From Megascapheus bottae (taxonomy: Eukaryota; Chordata; Mammalia; Rodentia; Geomyidae): a stretch of 64,000 nt of DNA. Location of the stretch: the NCBI GenBank assembly GCA_024803745.1, contig JANJXV010000043.1:3531001-3595000 (forward strand), written 5' to 3'. This document shows positions 1 through 9,240 of the stretch, one piece after another. How positions within the stretch are numbered: position 1 is the first letter of the stretch; every line of letters starts with the position of its first letter. A program made the position numbers and the translations under genes. Under the pieces are notes generated by a model. The model was not told the DNA's origin, made no database searches, and worked only from the letters and a program-made list of their open reading frames with translations.

Positions 1-168
1 TTTGGGGCCTGGCCTCTGTTCTTAATAATCTTCATAATCTGAGAAGTACTAGCTTCTAAACGAGTAGTTAAATCAGTAGAACTTACAGCTACTAATGTAG
101 AATGAATCCATGTGTGTCCCCCACCTTTTCACACATTTGAAGAGCCTGGCTTCATTAAATTATCTTAA
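1..168 (+). pseudogene. COX1: COX1 3' end (numt)
   Basis: C-terminal end of cytochrome c oxidase subunit I, read in the vertebrate mitochondrial code. The frame ends in [25 protein letters not shown]-type residues (here broken into readable words: histidine/proline-rich stretch, then EEPGFIKLS) and TAA at 166-168. It is followed at once by an antisense tRNA-Ser, exactly as in mammalian mtDNA. The remainder lies outside the window to the left. No defect is visible in this short part, but it belongs to a nuclear copy and cannot make the mitochondrial protein. Confidence 0.9.
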
Positions 169-170
169 AT

Positions 171-240
171 AAGAAAGGAAAGAATTGAAACCCCTAAAAC
201 TAGTTTCACACCAGCTAAATACAACCTATATGTCTGTCTC
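171..240 (-). pseudogene. tRNA-Ser(UCN) (numt)
   Basis: Sits antisense between COX1 and tRNA-Asp, the standard mammalian position. The plus strand begins with the GAAAGGAA..GAATTGAAACCCC pattern typical of the complement of this tRNA and shows the TGA-anticodon region as its complement. It is part of the nuclear mitochondrial copy, so it is taken as a tRNA pseudogene. Confidence 0.8.
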
Positions 241-242
241 TA

Positions 243-312
243 TTAGATACTAGTAAAATTATTACATAACTTTGTCGAAGTTGAATTACAGGTTAATTCC
301 CTGTGCATCTTT
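243..312 (+). pseudogene. tRNA-Asp (numt)
   Basis: Lies between the antisense tRNA-Ser and the COX2 start codon. The anticodon region 'actttgtcgaagtt' contains GTC. The gene ends directly against the COX2 ATG at 313, as in mammalian mtDNA. Part of the numt. Confidence 0.8.
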
Positions 313-996
313 ATGGCACACCCGATACAACTAGGACTTCAAGATGCTACTTCACCTATCATAGAGGAGTTAACTGATTTTCACGATCATACTCTCATAA
401 TCGTATTTCTTATTAGTACATTAGTCTTGTATGTTATCTCCCTTATATTAACCACAAAGCTAACACATACCAGTACAATAGACACCCAAGAAGTAGAAAC
501 AATCTGAACAGTATTACCCGCCAGTATTCTAATTATAATTGCATTGTCTTCATTACGTATCCTATATATATTAGATGAGATTAATGACCCCTATTTAACT
601 GTAAAAATTATAGGACATCAGTGATATTGGAGTTATGAATATACCGATTATGAAGATTTAATATATGACTCATATATAATTGCTACCTTGGACTTGGAGG
701 TGGGAGATTTACGATTACTAGAAGTAGAAAACCGGGTAGTTCTACTCATAGAATTGCCTATTAGAATATTAATCTCATCAGAAGATGTGCTTCACTCGTG
801 AGCAGTACCATCACTTGGCTTATAAACTTATGCTACCCCAGGGTGGCTCAACCAAGCTACCTTAACTTCTCCACGACCAGGACTATTTTATGGTCAATGT
901 TCAGAAATCTGTGGTTCAAACCACAGCTTTATGCCTATTGTCCTAGAAATAGTACCTCTAAAATATTTTGAGTCGTGAGCATCAAATATATCATAG
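313..996 (+). pseudogene. COX2: COX2 with premature stop (numt)
   Basis: Cytochrome c oxidase subunit II, the copper A-bearing subunit of complex IV. The copy is exactly 684 bases from ATG (313) to TAG (994-996), the usual mammalian length, so it has no net indel. It begins [20 protein letters not shown] and continues through two membrane segments into the soluble copper-binding region. In the mitochondrial code the frame is broken by TAA at 823-825, where a lysine codon is expected after SLGL. In the nuclear code it also stops at the first TGA tryptophan codon (505). Both facts show that it is a non-coding nuclear copy. Confidence 0.93.
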
Positions 997-998
997 TC

Positions 999-1067
999 AC
1001 CACTATGAAGCTAAAATTAGCGTTAACCTTTTAAGTTAAAGATTAGGTATTATTAATCCCAATAGTG
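999..1067 (+). pseudogene. tRNA-Lys (numt)
   Basis: Located between COX2 and ATP8. The anticodon loop 'accttttaagtt' contains TTT. The 5' and 3' ends form a short acceptor-like pairing (cact.. with ..agtg). Part of the numt. Confidence 0.8.
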
Positions 1068-1069
1068 AT

Positions 1070-1275
1070 ACGCCTCAACTAGATACTTCCCCTTGATTCA
1101 TTACTATTTTAGGAGCTATAATTACTCTATTTATCATTTTTTTCAGATAAAAATTAAAAAAATTACTTCTATAATAACACATCTATTAAATCTTTAGGAT
1201 CAACAAAATCCAAAAACCCTTGAGATACAAAATGAACGAAAATCTATTTGCCTCTTTCACTACCCTTACATTAAT
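1070..1275 (+). pseudogene. ATP8: ATP8, start lost and frame disturbed (numt)
   Basis: ATP synthase F0 subunit 8 region. The expected initiator is ACG at 1070-1072 followed by PQLDTSPWFITILGAM in the mitochondrial code, which is typical of this subunit's N-terminus. After about 27 codons the frame runs into a stop within 'cagataaaa', and the rest is recognisable only as AT-rich degenerate sequence overlapping the start of ATP6. The 3' limit is therefore approximate and assumes the normal overlap of some 40 bases with ATP6. Confidence 0.75.
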
Positions 1276-1912
1276 AGGATTACCATTAGCTATTTTTATT
1301 ATTATATTACCAACATTATTTTATTCCTCAACAAACCGACTAATTTCTAATCGCTTATCTATCCTACAAACATAATTAATACAAACAATTACAAAACAAA
1401 TAATGTTAATGCACAACCCAAAAGGATACACTTGAGCCTTTATACTAATTGGTCTCATTATGTTTATTGGATCAACTAACCTTTTAGGCCTATTGCCTCA
1501 CTCTTTTACTCCAACAACACAGTTATCAATAAACATGACTATAGCTATCCCATTATGAGCTGGTACTGTGATTTTAGGCTTTCGTTACAAAACAAAAATA
1601 TCTTTAGCTCATTTCCTGCCCCAAGGTACACCTATTCTACTAATCCCTATGTTAATTATTATTGAGACTATTAGTCTATTTATTCAACCAATAGTCCTAG
1701 CAGTTTGACTCACAGCTAATATTACCGCAGGACATCTATTAATTCATTTGACTGGAGGTGCATCACTAGCAATCTATTCTATTTCATCACTTGGATCCAT
1801 AGTAACTTTTATTATCTTAATCCTATTGACAATTCTTGAATTTGCTGTAGCACTAATTCAAGCGTATGTTTTCACACTTCTAGTAAGCCTTTATCTACAT
1901 GATAATACGTAA
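1232..1912 (+). pseudogene. ATP6: ATP6 with premature stop (numt)
   Basis: ATP synthase F0 subunit a, which forms the proton half-channels. The copy is 681 bases from ATG to TAA, the normal mammalian length, with the characteristic hydrophobic segments and the C-terminal LYLHDNT. A TAA at 1373-1375 replaces what is normally a TGA tryptophan codon after ..SILQT, so the reading frame is cut at codon 48. Otherwise it is well preserved. The stop codon overlaps the COX3 start (TAATG), as in functional mtDNA. Confidence 0.93.
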
Positions 1913-2697
1913 TGACACACCAGTCCCACGCTTTTCATATAGTAAACCCAAGCCCTTGACCATTAACAGGAGCAATATCAGCTCTTTTATTAACATCTGG
2001 CCTAGTAATATGATTCCATTTTAATTCCTATGCTTTACTAATTATTGGACTAACTACTAATACTTTAACAATATACCAATGGTGATGAGACATTATTCGA
2101 GAAGGGACATACCAAGGTCATGACACACCTGTAGTACAAAAAGGCTTATGTTACAGAATAGTTTTATTCATTATTTCAGAAGTATTCTTTTTTGCAGGCT
2201 TTTTCTGAGCTTTTTACCATTCTAGCTTAGCACCAACACCTGAACTAGGGGGGTGCTGGCCACCTACAGGTATTATTCCACTGAATCCTTTAGATGTTCC
2301 TCTATTAAATACATCTGTACTACTAGGATCAGGAGTGTCAATTACATGAGCTCATCATAGCCTTATAGAAGGTAACCAACATAATATAATTCAAGCACTA
2401 ACTATTACAATCGTATTAGGACTTGACTTTACCATTCTACAAGGATCAGAATATTTAGAAACTTCTTTTACCATTGCTGACGGTGTATATGGATCCACTT
2501 TTTTTATATAGCTACAGGCTTCCACGGACTACACGTTATAATTGGAACTACCTTCTTGTTTGTATGCTTATTACGTCAACTCAAATACCATTTTACATCA
2601 GCTCACCACTTTGGATTTGAGGCTGCTGCTTGATACTGACACTTTGTGGATGTAGTCTGACTGTTCCCATATGTATCAATCTATTGATGAGGATCCT
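1912..2697 (+). pseudogene. COX3: COX3 with in-frame AGA and 2-base insertion (numt)
   Basis: Cytochrome c oxidase subunit III. It begins MTHQSHAFHMVNPSPWP and is recognisable to the end (..FPYVSIYWWGS). It is 786 bases long against the usual 784, which matches a 2-base insertion in the 'tttatatagc' stretch near 2508 that shifts the frame before ATGFHG. An AGA codon at 2155-2157, not used for an amino acid in mammalian mitochondria, replaces a glycine codon (..LCY-AGA-MVLF). Both mark a nuclear copy. Confidence 0.93.
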
Positions 2698-2766
2698 ACT
2701 TTTTTAGTATATAACTACATTTGACTTCCAATCAAAAGGATTTGGTTATTAACCTCCCCAAAAAAT
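2698..2766 (+). pseudogene. tRNA-Gly (numt)
   Basis: Lies between COX3 and ND3. The anticodon loop 'gacttccaatc' contains TCC, and the ends pair as acttttt/aaaaat. The T-arm region looks degraded (ggatttggttattaacc), and its end overlaps the ND3 start by about two bases. Confidence 0.8.
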
Positions 2767-3115
2767 AATTAACTTAGCACTATCCTTAACATTAAATTTT
2801 AGCCTCTCAATAGACTTAACCATAATTGCTTTCTGAATTCCACAAATAAACTTTTACTCAGAGAAAGTACACCCATATGAATGTGGGTTTGATCCTATAA
2901 ATTCTGCACATCTTCCTTTCTCTATGAAATTTTTTTTAGTAGCTATCACTTTCCTCCTTTTCGATCTAGAAATTGCCTTACTGCTACCGCTTCCTTGAGC
3001 TTCTCAATATCAAAACACTCAGTCAATAACAATCCTATCACTAGTATTAATTACTATTCTAGCCCTAGGGTTAGCATATGAATGAAGTAACAAAGGCCTA
3101 GAATGAGATGAATAA
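2765..3115 (+). pseudogene. ND3: ND3, frame intact in mitochondrial code (numt)
   Basis: NADH dehydrogenase subunit 3. From ATA (2765) to TAA (3113-3115) there are 116 sense codons with no stop or frameshift in the vertebrate mitochondrial code, beginning MINLALSLTLNFSLSMDL and including the conserved YECGFDP motif and the ending EWSNKGLEWDE. In the nuclear code it is interrupted by TGA codons, so it cannot be expressed from here. Its intactness argues that the numt is young. Confidence 0.92.
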
Positions 3116-3157
3116 TGGTGGTTAGTTTAACAAAACTGACTGATTTCGACTCATCAT
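3116..3157 (+). pseudogene. tRNA-Arg, 3' part deleted (numt)
   Basis: The 5' half of tRNA-Arg is present (tggtggttagtttaac.. with anticodon region 'tgatttcgactca', TCG). The sequence then passes directly into the ND4L start codon at 3158, with the T-arm and 3' acceptor strand missing, about 25-30 bases. This is a deletion relative to any functional mtDNA. Confidence 0.8.
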
Positions 3158-3454
3158 ATGCCCCCCACAATATTAAACCTTTATCTAATATTCTTTATCT
3201 CTTTAATCGGAATAATAATTTTCTGATCCCATCTAATATCCTCTCTTCTATGTTTAGAAGGAATAATATTATCCTTATACCTTATAATAAGTGTATCTAT
3301 GGCAATAAACCACCACATTTATTCATTTATATTTCCAATTATTTTATTAGTTCTAGGAGCATGTGAAGCTGTAATTGGTCTCTCCCTACTACTTAAAATC
3401 TCCACAAGCTATGGATCAGATTATGTACAAAACTTAAACCTACTACAATGCTAA
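3158..3454 (+). pseudogene. ND4L: ND4L, frame intact in mitochondrial code (numt)
   Basis: NADH dehydrogenase subunit 4L: 98 sense codons from ATG to TAA (3452-3454), starting MPPTMLNLYLMFFISLMG and ending NLNLLQC. That is the normal length, with no defect in the mitochondrial code. It overlaps ND4 by seven bases (..caATGctaa), as in functional mtDNA. It is non-coding in the nuclear code because of TGA codons. Confidence 0.92.
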
Positions 3455-4417
3455 AGATCATTTTCCCACTGATTATAATTATTCCAATAACCTGATTATC
3501 CAACAAGATAATCTGAATCTATTCAACAACCTACTATTTTATGATCTCCTTAGCCTCTATTATTAATCTTGTCTCACCATATTCTAGCGTACACTTCTCC
3601 ATCTTGTTTTTTTTTCTGACCTTCTATCAATACCTCTACTAATTCTCACTTCTTGATTAACTCCCCTAATACTTAGAGCAAGTCAAAAGCACTTAGCCAA
3701 AGAATCTCCATTATGAAAAAAGACATACATCTCACTTTTAATTATTCTACAAACACTGCTGATCATGACTTTCTCAGCTACAGAGCTGATCCTATTTTAT
3801 ATCCTATTTGAAGCTACCTTAATTCCAACCATAAGTATTATTACACGATGAGGGAATCAGACAAAATGACTAAAAGCAGGCTCATACTTTTTATTCTACA
3901 CTCTACTAGGCTCTATTCCACTCTTAATTGCTCTAATTTACCTATACAAATCTACAGGAACCTTAAACATATGTTCACTACAACATATACCTAAAATTGA
4001 TATACCCACATGAACAAACAATGTACTATGACTAGCATGTATAATAGCATTCATAGTAAAAAATACCATTATATGGTCCACATTTGTGACTCCCTAAAGC
4101 CCATGTTGAATCCCCAACTGCAGGTTCTATAGTACTTGCTGCAATTCTTCTAAAATTAGATAGCTATGGAATAATACGAATATCATTATTTATCAACCCA
4201 AACTCAGAAAAGATTATCTTTCCATTTATCTTATTATCTCTTTGAGGTATACTAATAACTAGCTCAGTTTGCCTATGGCAAACAGTCCTTAAATCACTAA
4301 TTGCTCACTCATCAGTTAGCCACATAGCTTTAGTTATCCTAGCTACTATAATCCAAACCCCCTGAAGTTATATAGGTGCCACAGCTATAATAGTCTCTCG
4401 TGGACTAACATCATCAG
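3448..4417 (+). pseudogene. ND4: ND4, partial with frameshifts, cut by assembly gap (numt)
   Basis: NADH dehydrogenase subunit 4, N-terminal two thirds. It starts [19 protein letters not shown] frameshift occurs in the long T tract near 3606-3616 (after ..HFSILFFFLTF), and a second disturbance near 4065-4090 is where the 'VKMPLYG..LPKAHVEA' region should be read continuously. The copy runs into the N gap at 4418, so the end is not visible. A 970-base portion of a gene normally near 1,380 bases is present. Confidence 0.9.
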
Positions 4418-4517
4418 NNNNNNNNNNNNNNNNNNNNNNNNNNNNNNNNNNNNNNNNNNNNNNNNNNNNNNNNNNNNNNNNNNNNNNNNNNNNNNNNNNN
4501 NNNNNNNNNNNNNNNNN
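4418..4517. other. Assembly gap, exactly 100 N
   Basis: One hundred N, the usual convention for a gap of unknown length. The left side is in ND4 and the right side in the last 67 bases of CYTB. In mtDNA these points are separated by the rest of ND4, three tRNAs, ND5, ND6, tRNA-Glu and most of CYTB. The gap may hide this sequence or may sit on a real deletion. Confidence 0.99.
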
Positions 4518-4584
4518 TCTCTATTCTTCTAGTCTTAATACCCATAGCAGGCTTAATTGAAAATAAACGACTTAAATGAAGACC
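4518..4584 (+). pseudogene. CYTB: CYTB 3' end (numt)
   Basis: The last codons of cytochrome b read LLVLMPMAGLIENKRLKW in the mitochondrial code, the standard C-terminal context, directly before tRNA-Thr. Only the end is present because the upstream side is the N gap. Confidence 0.85.
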
Positions 4585-4652
4585 GCTCTAGTAGTATAAC
4601 TTTAATACTTAGGTACTGTAAACCTAAAAAGGGAGATATATTCCCTTAGAGC
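4585..4652 (+). pseudogene. tRNA-Thr (numt)
   Basis: The acceptor strands gctctag and ttagagc pair across the ends. The anticodon region 'gtactgtaaacct' contains TGT. It follows CYTB, as in mammalian mtDNA. Part of the numt. Confidence 0.85.
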
Positions 4653-4695
4653 AGATCAAGGAAAAGATTTTTACATCCTACCACCAACTCCTAAC
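4653..4695 (-). pseudogene. tRNA-Pro fragment at numt edge
   Basis: The plus strand 'atcaaggaaaagatttttacatcctaccaccaactcc' (in part) resembles the complement of the 3' half of mammalian tRNA-Pro, which normally follows tRNA-Thr on the opposite strand. The similarity fades near 4695, which I take as the right end of the numt. Confidence 0.6.
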
Positions 4696-4736
4696 ATCCT
4701 GATTTTTGCTAGTTAGTTGAAAACAACAGTTTCTCA

Positions 4737-4836
4737 GAATTCCCTGCCACAGTCTGGCTTCCACCTGTGAATCTCAGACCTCAGCTTCTGGAATAGTTAG
4801 GATTAGAAATGTGAGCCACCTGCACCTGAAACAGTG
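4737..4836 (-). repeat. SINE fragment, 7SL-like head (minus)
   Basis: 'tctcagacctcagcttctgg' followed by 'aatagttaggattagaaatgtgagccacc' is the complement of the 7SL-like head seen in full copies such as 26,690-26,910. Degenerate, no clear target duplication. Confidence 0.65.
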
Positions 4837-4839
4837 TAT

Positions 4840-5450
4840 ATTTTTACGGAACAAGCTGTTTCAGCTTCCTCCTATTCATGTGGTTAAACTACAGCTTACT
4901 TGATGAGAGGAGTTGTTCCATCAGAATCCTTTCCTGCCACATTTTACTCAATTTGTTTGTGCATTGATGCACATGACCCTATATGTATTCATGCATCATG
5001 ATAATTGAAATCTAATTTCCATGTTTTAGAGAAGGAGAAACGTCCTTTGTTTCTCTGAGCCTGACACATTTCAACCAGTACCACCTATGGCTATACCATT
5101 TCCCTACAATTACCATAATAGCAGAAAAGGCAAGTGCAGAGGAAACAGAAGTAGATTCATGCCTGCCTGTTGTCATGGTAGAGAAGAATAAGGATGTTTT
5201 TGGGATTGGATTTTCTTTTCACTGGGCCAAAAATATTCACTGCACTAATGGATGGGAACCTGCTTTGTTCTGCTAACGCAATATTGCTCTAGTGCTTTGT
5301 CCTACTGCTGGCTCTTCCTCCAGGGGATCTTCCTGAAAACCTCCAGCCCAGTTTATAACCCAGAATCTCAATCTACACAGAGAAGCCCACTCTCCCACCC
5401 TCTCAGTGGATGGGCTTCCTAGAGCCTTGGACAGGGTACGGGCTCCAAAA
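4840..5450. other. No recognised feature
   Basis: Ordinary AT-rich sequence between the SINE fragment and the first OR pseudogene. I see no exon, repeat family or conserved open frame in it. The stretch from about 5,270 lies just upstream of the OR coding region and could hold its degraded 5' intron. Confidence 0.5.
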
Positions 5451-5454
5451 GTAG

Positions 5455-6406
5455 GCGCCCAGGAGATAAAGAAGCACACAATCTAACCCAAGTTACAGAT
5501 TTCCTTGTCCTGAGAATCTCAGAGGATCCAAAATTACAACCCATGCTCTTTGGGCTTTTGCTGTCCTGTCCATGTACCTGATCACTCTGCTGGAAAATCT
5601 GCTGATCATCCTGGCCGTCAGCTCTCACCCCCAGCTCCACGCCCCTATGTACTTCTTCCTCTCCATCCTCTCCTTGGATGGCATCTGCTTCATCTCTATC
5701 ACCGTGCCCAAGATGCTGCTGAACCTCCAGATCACAGCAGAGCCATCTCCTATGCAGGCTGCCTCACACAGATGTGCCTCCTCATCTTTTTTTGCTGTAT
5801 GAACATTATGCTTCTTACTCTCATGGCCTACGTTGTGGCCATATGTCACCACCTGAATTACCCTCTCATCATGAAGCCTCATCTCTGTATCTCTTTGGTT
5901 CTGCTGTCATTAGTCCCCAGCTTCTTGGATGGACAGCTGCACTTGTGGATGGCATTACAGGTGATTGATTTCAAGGAAGTGGAAATCCCAAGTTTCTTCT
6001 GTGACCCTTCTCAAGTCCTGGATCTTTCCTGTAAAAACACACTCACAAATGGTATCTTCAAATATGTTCTTGCTACCATATATGGATTTCCTCCAATCTT
6101 TGGAATCCTTTTCTCTTACTATAAAATTATTTCTTTGGAGCTGAGAATTCCATCATCAGGAGGGAAGTGCAAAGCCTTCTCCACCTGTGGCTCTAACCTG
6201 TCAGTGGTGTGTTTATTCTTTGGGACAGCATTGGGTTTTATATTGGGTCAGCTGTGTCACATTCTCCCAGGGGCAGTGCTGTGTCCTCAGTGATGTATTC
6301 AGTGGTAACTCCTTTCCGGTACCCCTTCATCTACATCCTGAGGAACAAGGACCTCAAAAGTGTCGTGATCAGGTTGTTCAAACTAGGAGCTCACACCAGG
6401 AAGTAG
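5455..6406 (+). pseudogene. Olfactory receptor pseudogene 1 (family 7-like)
   Basis: Class II OR, a seven-transmembrane odorant receptor. Its coding sequence is spread over three frames. The N-terminus ([12 protein letters not shown]) and TM1-2 ([24 protein letters not shown]) occupy 5,470-5,740. TM3 to TM6, with [25 protein letters not shown] and KAFSTCGSNLSVVCLFFGT, occupy about 5,740-6,250. TM7 (VVTPFRYPFIYILRNK) and the tail end at 6,406. At least two frameshifts (near 5,745 and 6,255), and an internal frame change near 5,560, disable it. The TM3 DRY region is also damaged: MAY-VVAICHHLNYP lacks the aspartate and arginine. The wording of the motifs fits OR family 7, but I assign no gene name. 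Confidence 0.92.
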
Positions 6407-6830
6407 AAAATCCATCTGTAATATGGTTGTGCAGAGGAAAAAGATTTAATCCAAATTCCTGTAAATCCTACCTGTCTGTACGCATTCTTTGTATTTGTCT
6501 AGTTTCATTAGTATAATTGATGACACAGGAGTATTAGAGAAAATTACTGGCTATGTCAAGGTTATTCATGAGGAAGGATCCAATTGTTTTAATGCATAAA
6601 ATTTTAGTTTGTAACGATGACACATGTCTGGAGATGATAGTCCAACTGAATTTTGCAATGTTTGAGATGTGAAGTTTCCATCATGGATATTTACCTCGAT
6701 AAAAGTGGAGAAAAACAGATTATTATACTTTTGGTAGCCCGGGTGTTTGAATTCATGGCTTTCTCATTTCTTGGGAAATGATGTAATCCAGCTGTTTTGT
6801 TTTTAGCAATTTTATACATAGGCTCCAGGT
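6407..6830. repeat. OR downstream duplicon, copy 1
   Basis: The 3' flank of OR pseudogene 1 is repeated at 21,145-21,560 (shared 'cagaggaaaa.gatttaa.ccaaattcctg') and, more weakly, at 29,400-29,600. This shows that OR-containing segments were copied within the locus. Confidence 0.7.
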
Positions 6831-7085
6831 ATTTATTTCTTTTTTCATATATTTTTATTGTAATTAATAGAAGGGTTACATTATATCTGCCAGATAGAAG
6901 GTACATTAATTCACATATATTGATACCCTTTCTCATGTCTTGGCCCGCATTTCCCTCCCCCCACCCCCTGCACTAGAATTAGCTCCAAATGGATCAAAGA
7001 CCTCGAGGTAAAAGCCGACAAACTGAAAACTTTACAAGAAGGATTAGGAGATACACTAGGCCTCCTTGGCACAGGGGTATATTTC
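6830..7085. repeat. L1 3' end with inverted internal piece
   Basis: 6,830-6,970 is the complement of an L1 3' end: it matches the tail of the plus-strand L1 at about 60,560-60,700 in reverse (attatat.tgccagatagaaggt, C-rich tract). 6,976-7,085 is in the opposite orientation and matches ORF2 sequence also present near 59,340-59,425 (ctccaaatggatcaaagac). The arrangement is a short L1 insertion with 5' inversion. Confidence 0.7.
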
Positions 7086-7094
7086 TTTGTTGAT

Positions 7095-7345
7095 CAAGGT
7101 GGTGAACTCAACCTGAGCGCTGTCCCTGAGCTGTTCAGATCCAGGCCACTGCCCACCATTGACCAAAGCCCCACTTGCCATTTTTTAGAGGTAAATTGGA
7201 GATAAGAGTCTCAAGTCCTTTTGTGCTCAGGCTGGTTTTGGCACTTGATTCACAGATTTCAGCCCTGTGAGTAGCTAGGATTACTGACTAGAGCCACCCC
7301 AAAGGCTAGGATCTAGTGCTTGTTAAAGGAGAGGTCTGGCTTAAT
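7095..7345 (-). repeat. Composite 7SL/ID-like SINE (minus)
   Basis: Reads in reverse as 7SL-like head ('gagtagctaggattactgactagagccacc'), then 'aattggagataagagtctc', then an ID-like tail. The same element lies at 21,595-21,790, in keeping with duplication of the flank. Confidence 0.75.
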
Positions 7346-7880
7346 ATCAGAGCCAAGCCAAATCACTTCTTTTGAATATATGTCAATGATATAGGTGTCC
7401 TTTTACTTGCTTCTTATGTCACTGGCATTTTCCTCTTCTGTCTTCAGGATTTTCTATCTGTCCTGTGAATGTAATTAAGTTATTCTGGCTAGAAAAAAGG
7501 TTTGAAAACCCATTTTAATTATTCAGTAAAAAGGCAGGCTGGAGATGTAGTTCAAATAAGGAAACAAGAGCTAAGAAAACAGGTTAGAAACAGGAGATCC
7601 TGAATTTAAACTCTGGTATTGGACAGAAAACCCCACTGGTGTTATTATTACGTTTCATGTCAATCCATGAAATTGTAATTGGGCATATATTTATACTTAG
7701 AATAGCTCAGATATAAGGATAAGATAAGTACGACCTCTCCATATTCATAACTAGAATCCTATACAAAGAGTGTCTGTGCATATGTGTGAATTGTGAGCAT
7801 GTGACTATTAATAATACAGGGGTTTCTTTAATCTCCATGTGTGGGGCTGCCGATACATTTAACTCAGGTTTTATCAATGG
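7346..7880. other. No recognised feature
   Basis: AT-rich unique-looking sequence. I see no conserved open frame and no repeat that recurs elsewhere in the window. Confidence 0.5.
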
Positions 7881-8235
7881 ATTTCCAGAAGCACTGTGGT
7901 ATCACAGTAGGTTTATGATGTCACAATAGGACAGTGACGTCACAGGAATTCTTAGGTCAAAATAGATTTCTGACATCACAATGGCACAATGATGCCAAAA
8001 TACTGATGTGAGGTCATGATGATTTTTTGCTGTCACAATGCCTGTCATGTCTGAAACTTAGGCTAATATCAAGACATTAGGTCAAAGCTTCTCTGCTGTC
8101 AAAATAGCCACGTAATGTCACATAGGTTAGAAGGTTATTGTAGGTCAGTGATGTCATTCCATCAATGTGATGTCACAAACTATGATTTTACACTAGTTGT
8201 GTTAGGTCACAATGAGATAATGATGTCCTAAGAAC
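7880..8235. repeat. Degenerate minisatellite of TGATGTCACAAT-like units
   Basis: About a dozen irregularly spaced copies of a short motif resembling tgatgtcacaat(a/g)g, including 'tgatgtcacaatagg', 'tgacgtcacagg', 'tctgacatcacaatgg', 'aatgtcacatagg', 'tgatgtcattcc' and 'ttaggtcacaatg'. Copy-to-copy spacing is about 20-40 bases. One copy at about 7,936 contains a perfect CRE palindrome, tgacgtca. Nothing in the surrounding sequence suggests a gene that it would control. Confidence 0.75.
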
Positions 8236-9240
8236 AATATTATTAACAGTAAGAATAAAAACTAAGGCAATGTAGTCAAAGCATGACTATTGTTACTTGT
8301 CTTAAACATCATCACTGGTAATTCTGGTGGCAGACATTGAATCTCCTAGTTGAAGTGTCCAAGTACATCAGGTTTTTCACATAGGGAAATGTTGAGTATG
8401 TTATGGACTTGCTTGTCTATATCTCCTGATACTCTTGGGACATTAATGGAGTTAAGGGGATATAAGTGTTCTTCAAAATGTTCCTAAGTATCTGGACCAC
8501 AAATTACCATACATATACAAGTGTGTAAAGACTTCATAGGAACTGCCATTGAAATCCATGCAAAGACATTCAGGAGGAAATTGCATACAGAAATGTTTCT
8601 TGCAGGAACCTCTCAAGTTGAAAATAAAGTAAGTAGGTAAAAAGCAGTTGACATGGGATGCAGTGGTCTCAGCCAATCCCATCAGATGCTCTGCACTTTG
8701 AGTGGCCACTCAGCTTGGTCTGGATAGACACAGAAAGGCCAGCTAGTCCTTTGCATTTGTGCATTAACCAACACTGGATGTTAGGTACATCAGTGAGAGA
8801 ATCTTCCTGTCAAAGGTGGGGACTGTACACTGCATTTCAGATCCACAAGTTGATGCCCCCTGAGTGTCCCTGTCTTGACAGCGATAAGTGCATGGTGAGG
8901 ATGCGGCTGACAGATGAAGGATGGGATAAAGTGTGGGCTACCGATGGCTGCTTGAGTCTTGGAAGGCCAAGACCGAGCCGATGTCCCTTACTCTTGGTTT
9001 TTCTTCAAGTGAATTAGAGATGAACACTCCACTGTCTGTCCAAGGAACCACTCACATCCCTGTAGATTAGTTAATGGATTGCTCTTTCATTGCTTGTTCC
9101 AGCTCACTCAAGCATAGAGTTCATGTACCCAGAAAATCAAGCAGCCTAGAAACAAATGTAGGCGCCAGTGCTTTAGGTTTGGGTATCCTCACGTAATTTC
9201 ACTAGGAAACAAGATTTTCAATTTTCTTTGAATGATATTA
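8236..9240. other. Unassigned stretch with one 119-codon open frame
   Basis: Mostly unique sequence. A plus-strand frame, 8,658-9,017, is open for 119 codons (includes ..LMPPECPCLDSDKCMVRM..). I do not recognise it and see no splice, promoter or homologous second copy in the window. It could be a decayed retrocopy or chance. No function is claimed. Confidence 0.3.

Larger units (their letters stand above)
1..4695 (+). other. Numt: nuclear copy of mitochondrial DNA
   Basis: A block in mammalian mitochondrial gene order: end of COX1, tRNA-Ser (opposite strand), tRNA-Asp, COX2, tRNA-Lys, ATP8/ATP6, COX3, tRNA-Gly, ND3, part of tRNA-Arg, ND4L/ND4, then a 100-N gap, then the end of CYTB, tRNA-Thr and part of tRNA-Pro. 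TGA is read as tryptophan and ATA as methionine throughout, as in the vertebrate mitochondrial code. It is nuclear rather than organellar because it runs straight into SINE and OR sequence and because it carries in-frame stops (COX2, ATP6), an in-frame AGA and a 2-base insertion (COX3), frameshifts (ND4) and a tRNA deletion. It continues off the left edge. The good preservation of ND3, ND4L and most of ATP6 suggests a fairly recent insertion. Confidence 0.95.

Noticed and set aside
1..4695. Genuine mitochondrial DNA or organelle contamination at a contig end
   Set aside because: It is contiguous with SINE and OR sequence on the right and carries stops, frameshifts and a tRNA deletion, so a nuclear copy explains it better. 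The N gap means a chimeric join right of 4,517 cannot be fully excluded.
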